A stretch of 53,887 nt of DNA, taken from JAPLDB01 sp038230515 (GTDB lineage: Bacteria; Bacteroidota; Bacteroidia; AKYH767-A; 2013-40CM-41-45). The notes beneath the pieces are model-generated. The model did not search any database. It was not told the DNA's origin and was given only the letters and a program-made list of their open reading frames with translations. The position numbers and the translations under genes were made by a program. Positions 1-7,772 of this stretch are shown piece by piece (the stretch's first letter is position 1; each line of letters opens with the position of its first letter). The DNA is taken from the NCBI GenBank assembly GCA_038230515.1, contig JBBRND010000029.1, positions 1 to 53,887 of the forward strand, read 5' to 3'.

Positions 1-264
1 CAAAACAGTGTCCTGTTTAGTACAAAACAGTGTCGTGTTTAGTACAAAACAGTGTCCTGTTTAGTACAAAACAGTGTCCTGTTTAGTACAAAACAGTGTC
101 GTGTTTAGTACAAAACAGTGTCGTGTTTAGTACAAAACAGTGTCCTGTTTAGTACAAAACAGTGTCCTGTTTAGTACAAAACAGTGTCCTGTTGAGCACA
201 AAATATTGTTGTGTTTTGATCTAAACAAGGGGTGGTTTTATGCAAAACATATTAAAGTAACATA
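1..264. repeat. 22-bp tandem repeat array A (palindromic units)
   Basis: Nine near-identical 22-bp units start at 1, 23, 45, 67, 89, 111, 133, 155 and 177. Two or three decayed copies follow, up to about 264. The array touches the window edge and probably continues to the left. Units differ mainly at one base (TGTCCTG or TGTCGTG). Each unit holds the dyad AAACAG-TGTC-CTGTTT, and neighbouring units form a second dyad, CTGTTT-N6-AAACAG. The array is therefore a chain of half-sites in alternating orientation, about 11 bp apart. There are no unique spacers and no cas genes, so it is not CRISPR. It stops about 30 bp before the -7 box of the next gene. The sequence is plain; the function is unknown. 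Confidence 0.95.
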
Positions 265-290
265 CAGGTAGCGGGTTGAAATATCTTCCC

Positions 291-298
291 TATCTTTG
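291..298 (+). promoter_or_regulatory. Bacteroidota -7 box TATCTTTG
   Basis: TATCTTTG matches the phylum -7 consensus TANNTTTG and lies 19 bp before the ATG at 318, giving a leader of roughly 10-15 nt. I see no clear TTTG -33 element at the usual distance; that position falls just past the end of repeat array A. Confidence 0.5.
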
Positions 299-317
299 AT
301 GTGCAAACACAAACCCC

Positions 318-1940
318 ATGCATCTCAAATATCTTTTTGCATTGCTTATTATTTTTTCGGGAGAGGCGAGGGCGCAGGCGCCATCTATCCAATGGCAAAA
401 ATGTCTTGGAGGAAGCCAAGCTGAGGCAGGGTTTTCAATTAAACAAACTCCTGATGGTGGCTATTTAGTCGCAGGGAGTGCGCAGTCAAATGACGGAGAT
501 GTTTCGGGGCTTCACAGTAGTCCTATAAATGCTCCTGACTATTGGGTCGTAAAACTAGATAGCAATGGCTATCTTCAATGGCAAAAATGTTATGGAGGGA
601 GCATGGAAGAGGATGCTTTTTCAATCGACTTGACACATGACGGTGGATTCATTTTGACGGGAAGGGCAGAGTCCACTGATGGTGATGTAACTGGTATGCA
701 CTCAAGTATTGACTATTGGGTTGTGAAATGTGATAGTATAGGGGATATTCAATGGCAAAAATGCTTAGGAGGGTCCGATGAAGAAATACCCTATAAAATT
801 ATTAGTGTTTACGATGGAGGATATGCTGTGATTGGATATTCGCTTTCCACAGATTATGATGTTACCGGCAGCCATAACGATTCTATTTGTATAGGATGCT
901 GCGATTTATGGTTTGTTAAATTAGATTCAATTGGAAATAAACAATGGGCTAAGTGTTACGGGGGAAGTTGGAGTGACCTAGGATATTCTGTCATAGAAAC
1001 GGTTGATTCAGGATACATATTTGCAGGCGCTTCAAAGTCTAATGATGGTGACGTACTTGGTCTTCATGGGCAGCCTGGATCTGATCTCGATTTCTGGATT
1101 GTGAAAATTGATTCGGTTGGGAATCTCCAATGGCAAAAATGTCTTGGTGGTAGTGGCGATGAGAGCCCAACGGACATCAAAAGCACCTTTGATGGAGGGT
1201 TTGTCACAATTGGCAGATCGATATCAACGGATTTTGATGTAACAGGTCTTCATGGTATTTCTGACGACACTTGGGTAGTTAAGCTAGATAGCGTTGGAAA
1301 TCTTCAATGGCAAAAGTGCCTTGGCGGCACTCATTATGAACATGGTTCTTCCATTCTTCAATTGGCAGACAGTAGTTATCTTACTTTAAGTTTTTCAAAT
1401 TCAAATGATGGAGATATTACGGGTAATCATTCATTTGGACCAAATGATGTTTGGTTAGTCAAAATGGATAAAACAGGTAACCTTCAGTGGCAAAAGTGTT
1501 TTGGAGGCACTTCAGAGGAGCAAGCATTCGATATGCTGCAAACAACTGATGGTGGATTTGTTTTTACTGGTACAACAGACTCCAATGATGGAGACGTTTC
1601 CGGTAATCATGGAGCTTTTGATACTTGGGTTGTAAAGCTTTCCCCTCTTCCAAATGCTATAGCCGCCCCCACCAACTTCATCACCGATTTCACCTCCTCC
1701 TTAAACACAGCCACCAACCAACTCACCCTAAACTTCTACGCCAACGGCAACGAGCGCACACAGGTGCAGCTTTTAGATATAACAGGCCGTGTGCTGCTCT
1801 CGCAGCCCCTTGCAGTTACAGCCGGTTTTAATAAACAAGAAGTACAAGCAGGGCAGCTTGCTGGCGGGGTGTATTTAGTGAGGTTGGTTACGGAGGGAGG
1901 CAGCGTAAGCAAGAAGTTGGTAATTCAATCTCACTTTTAG
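318..1940 (+). CDS. T9SS type A sorting-domain protein with seven WQKCxGGS repeats
   Basis: This is a 540-residue secreted protein. A signal peptide covers residues 1-19 and ends at ARA-QA. Seven repeats of about 60 residues begin at W26, W88, W146, W210, W272, W331 and W391. Each runs roughly WQKCLGGS, then a DGG(Y/F) turn, S-DGDV-G-H, and D-WVVKLDS-GN. Seven such units suggest a beta-propeller, which is inference. The last 85 or so residues are a T9SS type A sorting domain (LLDITGR, GVYLVRLVT, KKLVI), so the product should cross the outer membrane and be anchored or released. From about nt 1650 the codons turn markedly C-rich compared with the AT-rich repeat part, as if the tail came from a different source. 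Substrate and role are unknown. Confidence 0.9.
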   Translation: MHLKYLFALLIIFSGEARAQAPSIQWQKCLGGSQAEAGFSIKQTPDGGYLVAGSAQSNDGDVSGLHSSPINAPDYWVVKLDSNGYLQWQKCYGGSMEEDAFSIDLTHDGGFILTGRAESTDGDVTGMHSSIDYWVVKCDSIGDIQWQKCLGGSDEEIPYKIISVYDGGYAVIGYSLSTDYDVTGSHNDSICIGCCDLWFVKLDSIGNKQWAKCYGGSWSDLGYSVIETVDSGYIFAGASKSNDGDVLGLHGQPGSDLDFWIVKIDSVGNLQWQKCLGGSGDESPTDIKSTFDGGFVTIGRSISTDFDVTGLHGISDDTWVVKLDSVGNLQWQKCLGGTHYEHGSSILQLADSSYLTLSFSNSNDGDITGNHSFGPNDVWLVKMDKTGNLQWQKCFGGTSEEQAFDMLQTTDGGFVFTGTTDSNDGDVSGNHGAFDTWVVKLSPLPNAIAAPTNFITDFTSSLNTATNQLTLNFYANGNERTQVQLLDITGRVLLSQPLAVTAGFNKQEVQAGQLAGGVYLVRLVTEGGSVSKKLVIQSHF

Positions 1941-1958
1941 AAGTGCATCGGCTGTTTC

Positions 1959-1990
1959 CCCCTCTCCTTGGGAGGGGCTGAGGGAGAGGT
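1959..1990. repeat. REP-like imperfect inverted repeat
   Basis: CCTCTCC at 1961-1967 pairs with GGAGAGG at 1983-1989, with an inner GGAGGGG at 1971-1977 as an alternative partner. It lies 20 bp past the stop of the T9SS gene. I recall GC-rich palindromes of this look as dispersed elements in Bacteroidota genomes. There is no T-run, so it is not a standard terminator. Confidence 0.5.
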
Positions 1991-2028
1991 ACCCTTTCCG
2001 CTTCAATTTCGCATACATTCTGGGCTCC

Positions 2029-2083
2029 TTGCTGTCTCCTTGCTGTCTGGTTGCTGTCTGATTGCTGTCACATTGCTGTCTCA
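2029..2083. repeat. 11-bp tandem repeat, five units
   Basis: Five 11-bp units begin with TTGCTGTC at 2029, 2040, 2051, 2062 and 2073; the last three bases vary. It is noncoding and lies between the T9SS gene and gcvH. It has no similarity to the 21-22 bp arrays. Confidence 0.85.
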
Positions 2084-2172
2084 TTCGGGTCAGAGCGATA
2101 CAGCCCCCCGTAAATACTTGCTCCCGGCATCAGTAACTTCTAACTGAAGGCGATTAACTTTTTAAAAATCCC

Positions 2173-2203
2173 CTTGCCATCCCTGAAAAAACATTTACAC
2201 TTG
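2173..2203 (+). promoter_or_regulatory. Probable gcvH promoter
   Basis: CTTG at 2173-2176, 19 bp, then TACACTTG at 2196-2203: one mismatch in each element of the Bacteroidota TTTG-N19-TANNTTTG pattern. The spacing is ideal and the ATG follows at 2220. Confidence 0.45.
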
Positions 2204-2219
2204 CAGAAAATATTTAAGA

Positions 2220-2600
2220 ATGAATTTTCCTGACAACCTCAAATACACCAAAGACCATGAGTGGGTGCAAGCAGAAGGCAACATGGCCACCATCGGAATC
2301 ACCGATTTTGCACAAGGCGAACTTGGCGATATTGTATATGTGGACATCACCACCATTGGGCAGTCGCTCAAAACAGGTGAAGTATTCGGCACCGTAGAAG
2401 CAGTAAAAACCGTCTCCGATCTTTTCATGCCCGTGTCAGGCAAACTAACGGAGATTAACAAAGCACTTGATACAAATCCAGACAGTGTGAATAAAGACCC
2501 GTACCTCTCCGGCTGGATGGCGCGCGTGGAAATGAGCGATCTGTCAGAACTCGATGGGTTACTTTCCGCTGATGACTACCGTAAACTGGTGGGCGGCTGA
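2220..2600 (+). CDS. gcvH: Glycine cleavage system H protein
   Basis: This is the lipoyl carrier of the glycine cleavage system. It shuttles the aminomethyl group from the P protein to the T protein and is reoxidised by the lipoamide dehydrogenase (L protein). At 126 residues it is full length. It opens with the usual YTKDHEW (residues 9-15), and the lipoylated lysine is K63 in VEAVKTVSD. The C-terminal SGWMARVEMSD segment is also typical. gcvP and gcvT are not in the window; an lpdA-type E3 is encoded at 18636. A VanZ-family gene begins three bases past the stop and is probably co-transcribed. Confidence 0.97.
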   Translation: MNFPDNLKYTKDHEWVQAEGNMATIGITDFAQGELGDIVYVDITTIGQSLKTGEVFGTVEAVKTVSDLFMPVSGKLTEINKALDTNPDSVNKDPYLSGWMARVEMSDLSELDGLLSADDYRKLVGG

Positions 2601-2603
2601 TTC

Positions 2604-2999
2604 ATGCTTTTCCGTAAGCTTATTCCCGCCCTGTTATGGGCACTTTTCATCCTTATCCTATGCGGGCTTCCGGGTAACGACATTCCCCGTCTCACTTTTC
2701 TAGATTGGATGAAGCCGGATAAAATAGTTCACCTTGTTTTATTTGGAACACTCTCTTTTCTTCTCATCAAAGCATTTGTTGAGCAGACAACCTACCCCTC
2801 GCTCATTCAAAGAGCAAAGCTGCTTTCAATCATCATCGCCAGCATTTATGGCGTAGTTATCGAAGTTCTGCAGGAAACCATTTTTATTGGCAGAACCGGA
2901 GATGTGTTCGATGCCTTGGCAGATTCAGTTGGCGCATTCATCGGTCTCTGGTTCTTTAATTACTGGACAAAGCGAAAAGCAGCCAAACCAATTTCTTGA
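2604..2999 (+). CDS. VanZ-family small membrane protein
   Basis: 131 residues with about four hydrophobic segments (roughly 5-22, 40-60, 72-92, 107-122). The features of the VanZ-like family are present: KIVHLVLFGTLSFLL near 41-55, IEVLQETIFIGRTGDVFDALADSVGA near 87-112, and a final FNYW. VanZ itself gives low-level teicoplanin resistance, but the many Bacteroidota homologues, often next to gcvH, have no established role. The gene starts three bases after the gcvH stop, so the two are probably one operon. I give no symbol because function cannot be transferred. Confidence 0.85.
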   Translation: MLFRKLIPALLWALFILILCGLPGNDIPRLTFLDWMKPDKIVHLVLFGTLSFLLIKAFVEQTTYPSLIQRAKLLSIIIASIYGVVIEVLQETIFIGRTGDVFDALADSVGAFIGLWFFNYWTKRKAAKPIS

Positions 3000-3020
3000 A
3001 TTGTTGTTACATTATCGATA

Positions 3021-3584
3021 ATGAAAAGCAAAATAGTTCTCGCCATTACCGGAGCCAGCGGTTCCATCTATTCCAAAGTTCTAATCAATAAACTTCTATC
3101 ACTCAAAGATCAGGTGGAAGAAGTTGCTGTTGTAATGAGCGACAATGCAAAGCAGGTATGGGAGTTTGAGCTCGGCAATAAAGAGTATGAAACTATTCCG
3201 TTCCGAATGTTTGGCAAGAATGATTTTACTGCCCCGTTTGCCTCCGGCTCTGCCCGGTTTAATGTAATGATTGTTTGCCCATGTTCAATGGGAACGCTGG
3301 CAAGAATTGCTTCGGGCATTTCCAACGATCTGATAACCCGTGCAGCCGATGTTATTCTGAAAGAGAGGAGGAAACTTGTTCTCATCACACGCGATACTCC
3401 GCTCAGTTTGATTCACATCAGCAATATGAAAACAGTAACCGAAGCAGGAGGAATTATTTGTCCTGCATCGCCATCCTTCTATTCGCAGCCGAAGAATTTT
3501 GAACAACTTGCCGCAACAGTTGTTGATCGCGTGCTCGATCTTTCCGGATTTGACTTGAAGTCATTTCGCTGGAATGAGAAGTAG
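3021..3584 (+). CDS. ubiX: Flavin prenyltransferase UbiX
   Basis: The enzyme attaches a dimethylallyl group to FMN, making the prenylated flavin cofactor of UbiD-type decarboxylases. It is 187 residues, the usual family length. The N-terminal FMN-binding loop is TGASGS (about 11-16). CPCSMGTLARIASGISNDLITRAADV (about 86-111) and the LITRDTPLS motif (about 119-127) are near-invariant in UbiX. No UbiD is encoded in the window. The gene starts 21 bp after the VanZ-family gene, in the same direction. Confidence 0.95.
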   Translation: MKSKIVLAITGASGSIYSKVLINKLLSLKDQVEEVAVVMSDNAKQVWEFELGNKEYETIPFRMFGKNDFTAPFASGSARFNVMIVCPCSMGTLARIASGISNDLITRAADVILKERRKLVLITRDTPLSLIHISNMKTVTEAGGIICPASPSFYSQPKNFEQLAATVVDRVLDLSGFDLKSFRWNEK

Positions 3585-3701
3585 CTTTTAAATTACTCAA
3601 TACAGATTCTTTTCAGATTGTTAAAGTTAAATTGTGCCTCGAAAATTATTTTAATGATTACTAAGCGGTTAATTTCTTTTGAAGAAATTATTAATAAATG
3701 T

Positions 3702-3733
3702 CTTGCTTTGTAGTTTTGAACCCACTACTTTAG
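3702..3733 (+). promoter_or_regulatory. Probable promoter of the 61-residue gene
   Basis: CTTG at 3702-3705, a 20-bp spacer, and TACTTTAG at 3726-3733 (one mismatch to TANNTTTG). The ATG follows at 3762. The presence of a promoter supports the small ORF being a real gene. Confidence 0.4.
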
Positions 3734-3761
3734 CGTAACCAAAAATTTAAACGCCTTAAAA

Positions 3762-3947
3762 ATGTTTGAATACACCAAGCAGATACTCATGAAAGTCAGC
3801 TTCGACAAAAACTTATTCCGTAAGGAATTGACAAAGGCAATGAGGTTATTAAAAAAGGATGAAAGACGGCTGCTGAAAATCTGGTGTGTGGCCACCTTCG
3901 CAGCATACAGTGATGTTATGCTGGATGTCTTCAGGAAGTTTCACTGA
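3762..3947 (+). CDS. Small conserved-type hypothetical protein (61 aa)
   Basis: A basic, soluble 61-residue protein with no signal peptide. It has a run of charged helix (KNLFRKELTKAMRLLKKDERR, split by its turns) followed by LLKIWCVATF and YSDVMLDVF. I recall very similar short proteins starting MFEYTK and containing VSFDK-LFRKEL in other Bacteroidota, but cannot confirm that here. It has its own plausible promoter. Its last 17 bp overlap the 3' end of queG on the opposite strand, so the two transcripts converge. Function unknown; DNA or ribosome association would fit the charge but is speculation. Confidence 0.7.
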   Translation: MFEYTKQILMKVSFDKNLFRKELTKAMRLLKKDERRLLKIWCVATFAAYSDVMLDVFRKFH

Positions 3948-4863
3948 TAAAGTTCAGGTTTCTTGTTAGCCCTTTATAGCCGGTTCGCTTCACTGCGGAT
4001 TGACCGAAGATCTTTTTGAATACATCTTCAGTTATCTCTTCCCACTCACTCTTCGTCATTTTCATCAGTTCCTCCGTTGATTCAAAAGCCGGTTCATTGT
4101 GTGGCTTTGAAAAACGATTCCATGGACAAACGTCTTGGCAAATGTCGCAACCGAATGCCCAACCCTCAAATTTTCCTTTCACCTCTTTCGGAATTTCTTC
4201 TTTCAGTTCAATAGTGAAATAGGAAATACATTTACTTCCATCAACTACATAAGGTTGAACTATTGCGTCTGTAGGACAAGCATCAATGCAGGCAGTGCAG
4301 GTGCCGCAGTAATCTTCAATCGCTCCATCGGCAACAAGTTCGAGATCGATGATTAGTTCAGCGATGAAAAAAAAAGAACCATGCTCTCGTGTAATCAGGT
4401 TGGTGTTTTTTCCGACCCAGCCAAGCCCGCTTTTCTTTGCCCATACCCTATCAAGCACCGGTGCTGAATCCACAAATGCACGACCATTAACATCACCGAC
4501 TGTTGACTGGATGAAGTACATCAACTCAGCAAGTTTTTCTTTCACCACAAAATGATAATCACGACCGAAGGCATACTTCGAAATTTTCGGTGCTGTTTCA
4601 TCCTCCTGCTTTTGGGTTGGGAAATAATTGTAGAGTAGAGAAACCACCGACTTTGCCCCATCAACAAGCTTGCGGGGATCAAGGCGCTTGTCGAAATAAT
4701 TTTCCATGTACTTCATTTTTCCGTGCATGTTCTGCAACAACCATTGCTCAAGGCGCGGGGCTTCCTCCTCCAGGAAATCTGCTTTTGAAATTCCACAAAA
4801 ATCAAAACCAAGGCGCAATGCTTCTTCCTTGATGAGTTTTGAATAGTGCTGTGCGGATGGCAT
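3931..4863 (-). CDS. queG: Epoxyqueuosine reductase QueG
   Basis: QueG is a cobalamin-dependent iron-sulfur enzyme that reduces epoxyqueuosine to queuosine in tRNA wobble position 34, the last step of the pathway. The 310 residues match the short form of the family. The active-site region VDSAPVLDR holds the likely catalytic D132. One cluster set is C186, C189, C192 and C196 (CGTCTACIDACP); the second has C239, C242 and C246 (CDICQDVCPW). The C-terminal SAVKRTGYKGLTRN is also typical. It is convergent with the small gene at 3762 and starts 20 bp after the stop of the upstream membrane/TPR gene on the same strand. Confidence 0.96.
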   Translation of the reverse strand: MPSAQHYSKLIKEEALRLGFDFCGISKADFLEEEAPRLEQWLLQNMHGKMKYMENYFDKRLDPRKLVDGAKSVVSLLYNYFPTQKQEDETAPKISKYAFGRDYHFVVKEKLAELMYFIQSTVGDVNGRAFVDSAPVLDRVWAKKSGLGWVGKNTNLITREHGSFFFIAELIIDLELVADGAIEDYCGTCTACIDACPTDAIVQPYVVDGSKCISYFTIELKEEIPKEVKGKFEGWAFGCDICQDVCPWNRFSKPHNEPAFESTEELMKMTKSEWEEITEDVFKKIFGQSAVKRTGYKGLTRNLNFISETS

Positions 4864-4883
4864 GAAAAATTAGGTCTGAAAAA

Positions 4884-7157
4884 TCAATACCCACATTGGC
4901 GCAGGCAATTTTGAACAGCCAAGCTATCTGTGCTGCTCAATCCATTTACACCTGAAACTTTGGAAAGATATTCTACAGCATGATCGCAATCATTCACCTG
5001 GAAATAAACGAAGCCGATGTTTGCCATCACCATTGGGTTGCCTGGATTTAAAGAATTTGCTTTCAGAAAATGTTCGAGCAGTTCCTTACGGTATTCTTCT
5101 TTCCTTGAAGACACGTCACTCATAAGTTCGCGATAACACTGAGCAATTGATAGCTGTGCCTGGTAATTTTCATCGTCAATAGCAAGCGACTTTTTAAAAT
5201 CGCTGATGGCCGCTGTGTAGTTTTGTTGCGTGTAATGAACCACACCAAGTCCAAGGAATGACTGAGCGTAATTTTTATTTTCTCTCAGCGATTGTAAATA
5301 AGATTCCTCTGCCAATACGAGAAAATGATTTTTGCTTGCTGTTGAAGTATCCTCTAAAGACGTGCGGTAATAAATCTGCCCTTCAAGTTCATGTCCTTTG
5401 TAGCTCGTTTTATTATTCGCAATAAGTGCATCAGCTCGCTGCTTTGCCAATTCAAATCTGTTTACATTCAGAAAATAATTCGCAGCAATGAAACCGTTTT
5501 CAACAGAGGAATAATTGTAAGACGAATAAAAAGGATTCAACACTTTGTTTATTGTTGTTGCAAATGTTCCTGCTTTAACCGGCTTGCAGGGAGAAAAAAT
5601 ATCATTGCGTGTGAAGGTGTCTGTCTTCTCATACACTGCAGCAACAGCATCAACATACTTAAGCGCATATACCGAGTCGTTGTAGAGATACGAATGCAGT
5701 TGATCAAACTGCGGACGGAACAGAACAGCATAATCGAAATGTTCAGCGCTATCGAGTCGAATGAAATCGAGGGGAGAATTCACCGCCTGCAGAAAGTGAT
5801 TGAAAAATTCAGGAGGAAAGACATCGAGATCGCGCAGGTCAATGTAGGTTTTGAAATCAGGTTGCAGTTTCCACATCAGGTAAGAGGAGGTGAGATAATC
5901 AGAAAAACATTTTTTTGATTTGAGATTATTTTGCAAAATATAATCAGCCGCACCCGTGGGATTGTTGACTGATAAGACTTCCAATCCGAAACGATCTCTG
6001 CTGTTAGTTAGTTTGTAATATTGATTTGAAACAATACTCACGTAAAACAAAACCAGAAGAATAACAGCCACTGGCGCTGAAAATTTCGACATAGCGTTTG
6101 ATTTCTCAAACCATTTTCTGACTCCTGCAAAAAGCGAATAATGAAAAACAGGAAAGCAAATGAGAGAAAGAAAAATCAGGTTACGATATGCTGTCAACCC
6201 TAAATAGAGGAATGCAAAAATCGAAATCAGGTACGGAGTATTCAACTTTGAAATAAGCTTTGAAAGATTAGAAGATTTACTTTTTTCACTCTTTTTCAAG
6301 TTGACGATGGTGATGATGCTCACTAAAGAAATAATAATACAGAGATACGCTTCTTTCTTCCACCATTCGTGAGAAGTGAAGCCCAGCAACTCAGTTGTGT
6401 ATTTATTCGAATACACCTGGCTCATGATGTTGAAGGGTCGCGTGAGTAATTTTATTCCATACGGATTGATGATGACGGATACAATTGCTCCCAGCGTTAT
6501 CAAACTCATTTTTACAGCGTTTGATTTTTTTTCTTTCGATAAAAATTTTTCAAGCCATGCACTTATAGTGTAGATGATAAGAATCACAATTCCGATTCCA
6601 AATGCCTCATGCAGATTTGCCCAGAGCATCTGTAGCGGAATCAGCAAGTAAATTTGTTTTGATGGTATTTGCCTGTTCTTCTCCAGCAAATACAGAAACA
6701 CAATCGTTATCAGGTGACTGATCATTTCCGGTCTGCCAATCATTCGATATTCTGAAGCAATCATCACCAACAGAAAAGCAATCACTCCCGAAAATAAATA
6801 CGCGCTGTTGTTTTTCAATTCATCATCACTGAATTTTTGTCTGAAGAAAAGTTTGGAAAGTTTAAGAAGGAAGAACATCAGCAGGCAATTCACAATCGCC
6901 TGCAAAATGAAAACTGATTCCGCTCCAAAATGATCAGCAACAAAAGCTGCAGCAACTTCAAATCCCCATTTGATGTTGATCCATTCTATGCCGTTCATAG
7001 TGTAAGAGAACACATCCACTTTCGGCACTTCATGGTGTTGAATGATCCATTCTCCCGTACGAATCTGCCACCACAAATCCGGCTCACGAAAACTTTTTAT
7101 GCTGATGGCGATTGCAGTCAGGTAAAATAGAATGAGGATGAGTTTTTTAAATTTCAT
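4884..7157 (-). CDS. Polytopic GT-C-like membrane protein with C-terminal TPRs
   Basis: 757 residues. The first 400 or so contain about ten hydrophobic segments. The loop after the first one carries DLWWQIRTGEWI (27-38), a motif I associate with bacterial membrane proteins resembling GT-C glycosyltransferases. A periplasmic part (about 400-540) precedes TPR-like helices (about 550-750: YAQSFLGLGVVHYTQQNY, YQAQLSIAQCYREL, PMVMANIGFVYFQVND). A lipid-linked-sugar glycosyltransferase is possible, but the catalytic residues cannot be assigned. A second protein of the same architecture is at 51083. It is followed by queG after 20 bp, so they may share a transcript. Confidence 0.75.
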   Translation of the reverse strand: MKFKKLILILFYLTAIAISIKSFREPDLWWQIRTGEWIIQHHEVPKVDVFSYTMNGIEWINIKWGFEVAAAFVADHFGAESVFILQAIVNCLLMFFLLKLSKLFFRQKFSDDELKNNSAYLFSGVIAFLLVMIASEYRMIGRPEMISHLITIVFLYLLEKNRQIPSKQIYLLIPLQMLWANLHEAFGIGIVILIIYTISAWLEKFLSKEKKSNAVKMSLITLGAIVSVIINPYGIKLLTRPFNIMSQVYSNKYTTELLGFTSHEWWKKEAYLCIIISLVSIITIVNLKKSEKSKSSNLSKLISKLNTPYLISIFAFLYLGLTAYRNLIFLSLICFPVFHYSLFAGVRKWFEKSNAMSKFSAPVAVILLVLFYVSIVSNQYYKLTNSRDRFGLEVLSVNNPTGAADYILQNNLKSKKCFSDYLTSSYLMWKLQPDFKTYIDLRDLDVFPPEFFNHFLQAVNSPLDFIRLDSAEHFDYAVLFRPQFDQLHSYLYNDSVYALKYVDAVAAVYEKTDTFTRNDIFSPCKPVKAGTFATTINKVLNPFYSSYNYSSVENGFIAANYFLNVNRFELAKQRADALIANNKTSYKGHELEGQIYYRTSLEDTSTASKNHFLVLAEESYLQSLRENKNYAQSFLGLGVVHYTQQNYTAAISDFKKSLAIDDENYQAQLSIAQCYRELMSDVSSRKEEYRKELLEHFLKANSLNPGNPMVMANIGFVYFQVNDCDHAVEYLSKVSGVNGLSSTDSLAVQNCLRQCGY

Positions 7158-7252
7158 ATTCCGTGACGAATATACGAATGAACATTCACCTCATTCATTT
7201 TGTAAAACAGGTGAATGCAAGCATTTAATTCTCCCAATCCCTTTTCAAATGC

Positions 7253-7260
7253 TATCTTTG
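7253..7260 (+). promoter_or_regulatory. -7 box of RNase P RNA
   Basis: TATCTTTG is a perfect TANNTTTG match about 10 bp before the likely 5' end of the RNA. No TTTG -33 element is evident at 17-23 bp upstream. Confidence 0.6.
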
Positions 7261-7267
7261 CAATAAC

Positions 7268-7700
7268 AAACTGTTCTTTCGGAAAGTCAGCCGTTCTATC
7301 ACTTCGAAGTAATTCGGAGAGGAAAGTCCGGGCAGCATAGAGCATCCCGCCCTGCGAACAGCGGGGGAATGAAATGAGAAATCATTTTGTTACAGATAGT
7401 GCTACAGAAAAGGAAACCGCCACGGTGCAAATCGGGGTAAGGGTGCAAACGTGAGGTAAGAGCTCACGCTCTCATGCAGCGATGTGTGGGAATAGAAAAC
7501 CTCGGGAGCTGAAAGATCAAATAAGTTGCGGTGATGATTCATCACGAAACTACCAAAGGGTTGCTCGCCCGATTGTCTGTAAAGGCAGCCGCAACGGGTA
7601 GATCGCTCGATCGCAGCAGCAATGTTGTGACGATAGATAAATGATAGGAGTTCTGAAGCAATTCAGAAAACAGAACCCGGCTTACAAGCTGACTTACTAA
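7268..7700 (+). ncRNA. rnpB: RNase P RNA, bacterial type A
   Basis: This is the catalytic RNA that trims 5' leaders from pre-tRNA. The hallmark GAGGAAAGTCCGGGC block lies at about 7317-7332, and its 3' partner AGAACCCGGCTTACA at about 7672-7686; together they form P4 and the conserved core. The closing P1 helix is AAGTCAGC (7284-7291) with GCTGACTT (7688-7695). Internal blocks such as GTAAGAGCTCACGCT and AAAGGGTTGCTCGCCCG also fit. A -7 box precedes the RNA and a strong terminator follows it. The ends are estimated to within about 10 nt. Confidence 0.95.
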
Positions 7701-7742
7701 ATTAAAAGGTCTGTACGAAAGTGCAGACCTTTAATTTTTTTA
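7701..7742 (+). terminator. Rho-independent terminator of rnpB
   Basis: ATTAAAAGGTCTGTAC and GTGCAGACCTTTAAT form a long stem closed by a GAAA tetraloop, with a T-run after it. It sits directly behind the P1 helix of RNase P RNA. Confidence 0.9.
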
Positions 7743-7772
7743 TTTTATTCTTGTAGCTTCATTCCTGAACAT

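Noticed and set aside
1..264. CRISPR array
   Set aside because: Units abut with no unique spacers, and no cas genes are in the window. The same holds for the arrays at 12661, 32715 and 53391.
2085..2219. Glycine riboswitch before gcvH
   Set aside because: The leader after the inferred promoter is under 20 nt, and no tandem aptamer core is seen upstream.
7154..7345. 63-residue ORF at the 5' part of the RNase P RNA
   Set aside because: It lies antisense in the structured 5' domain of rnpB and its promoter.
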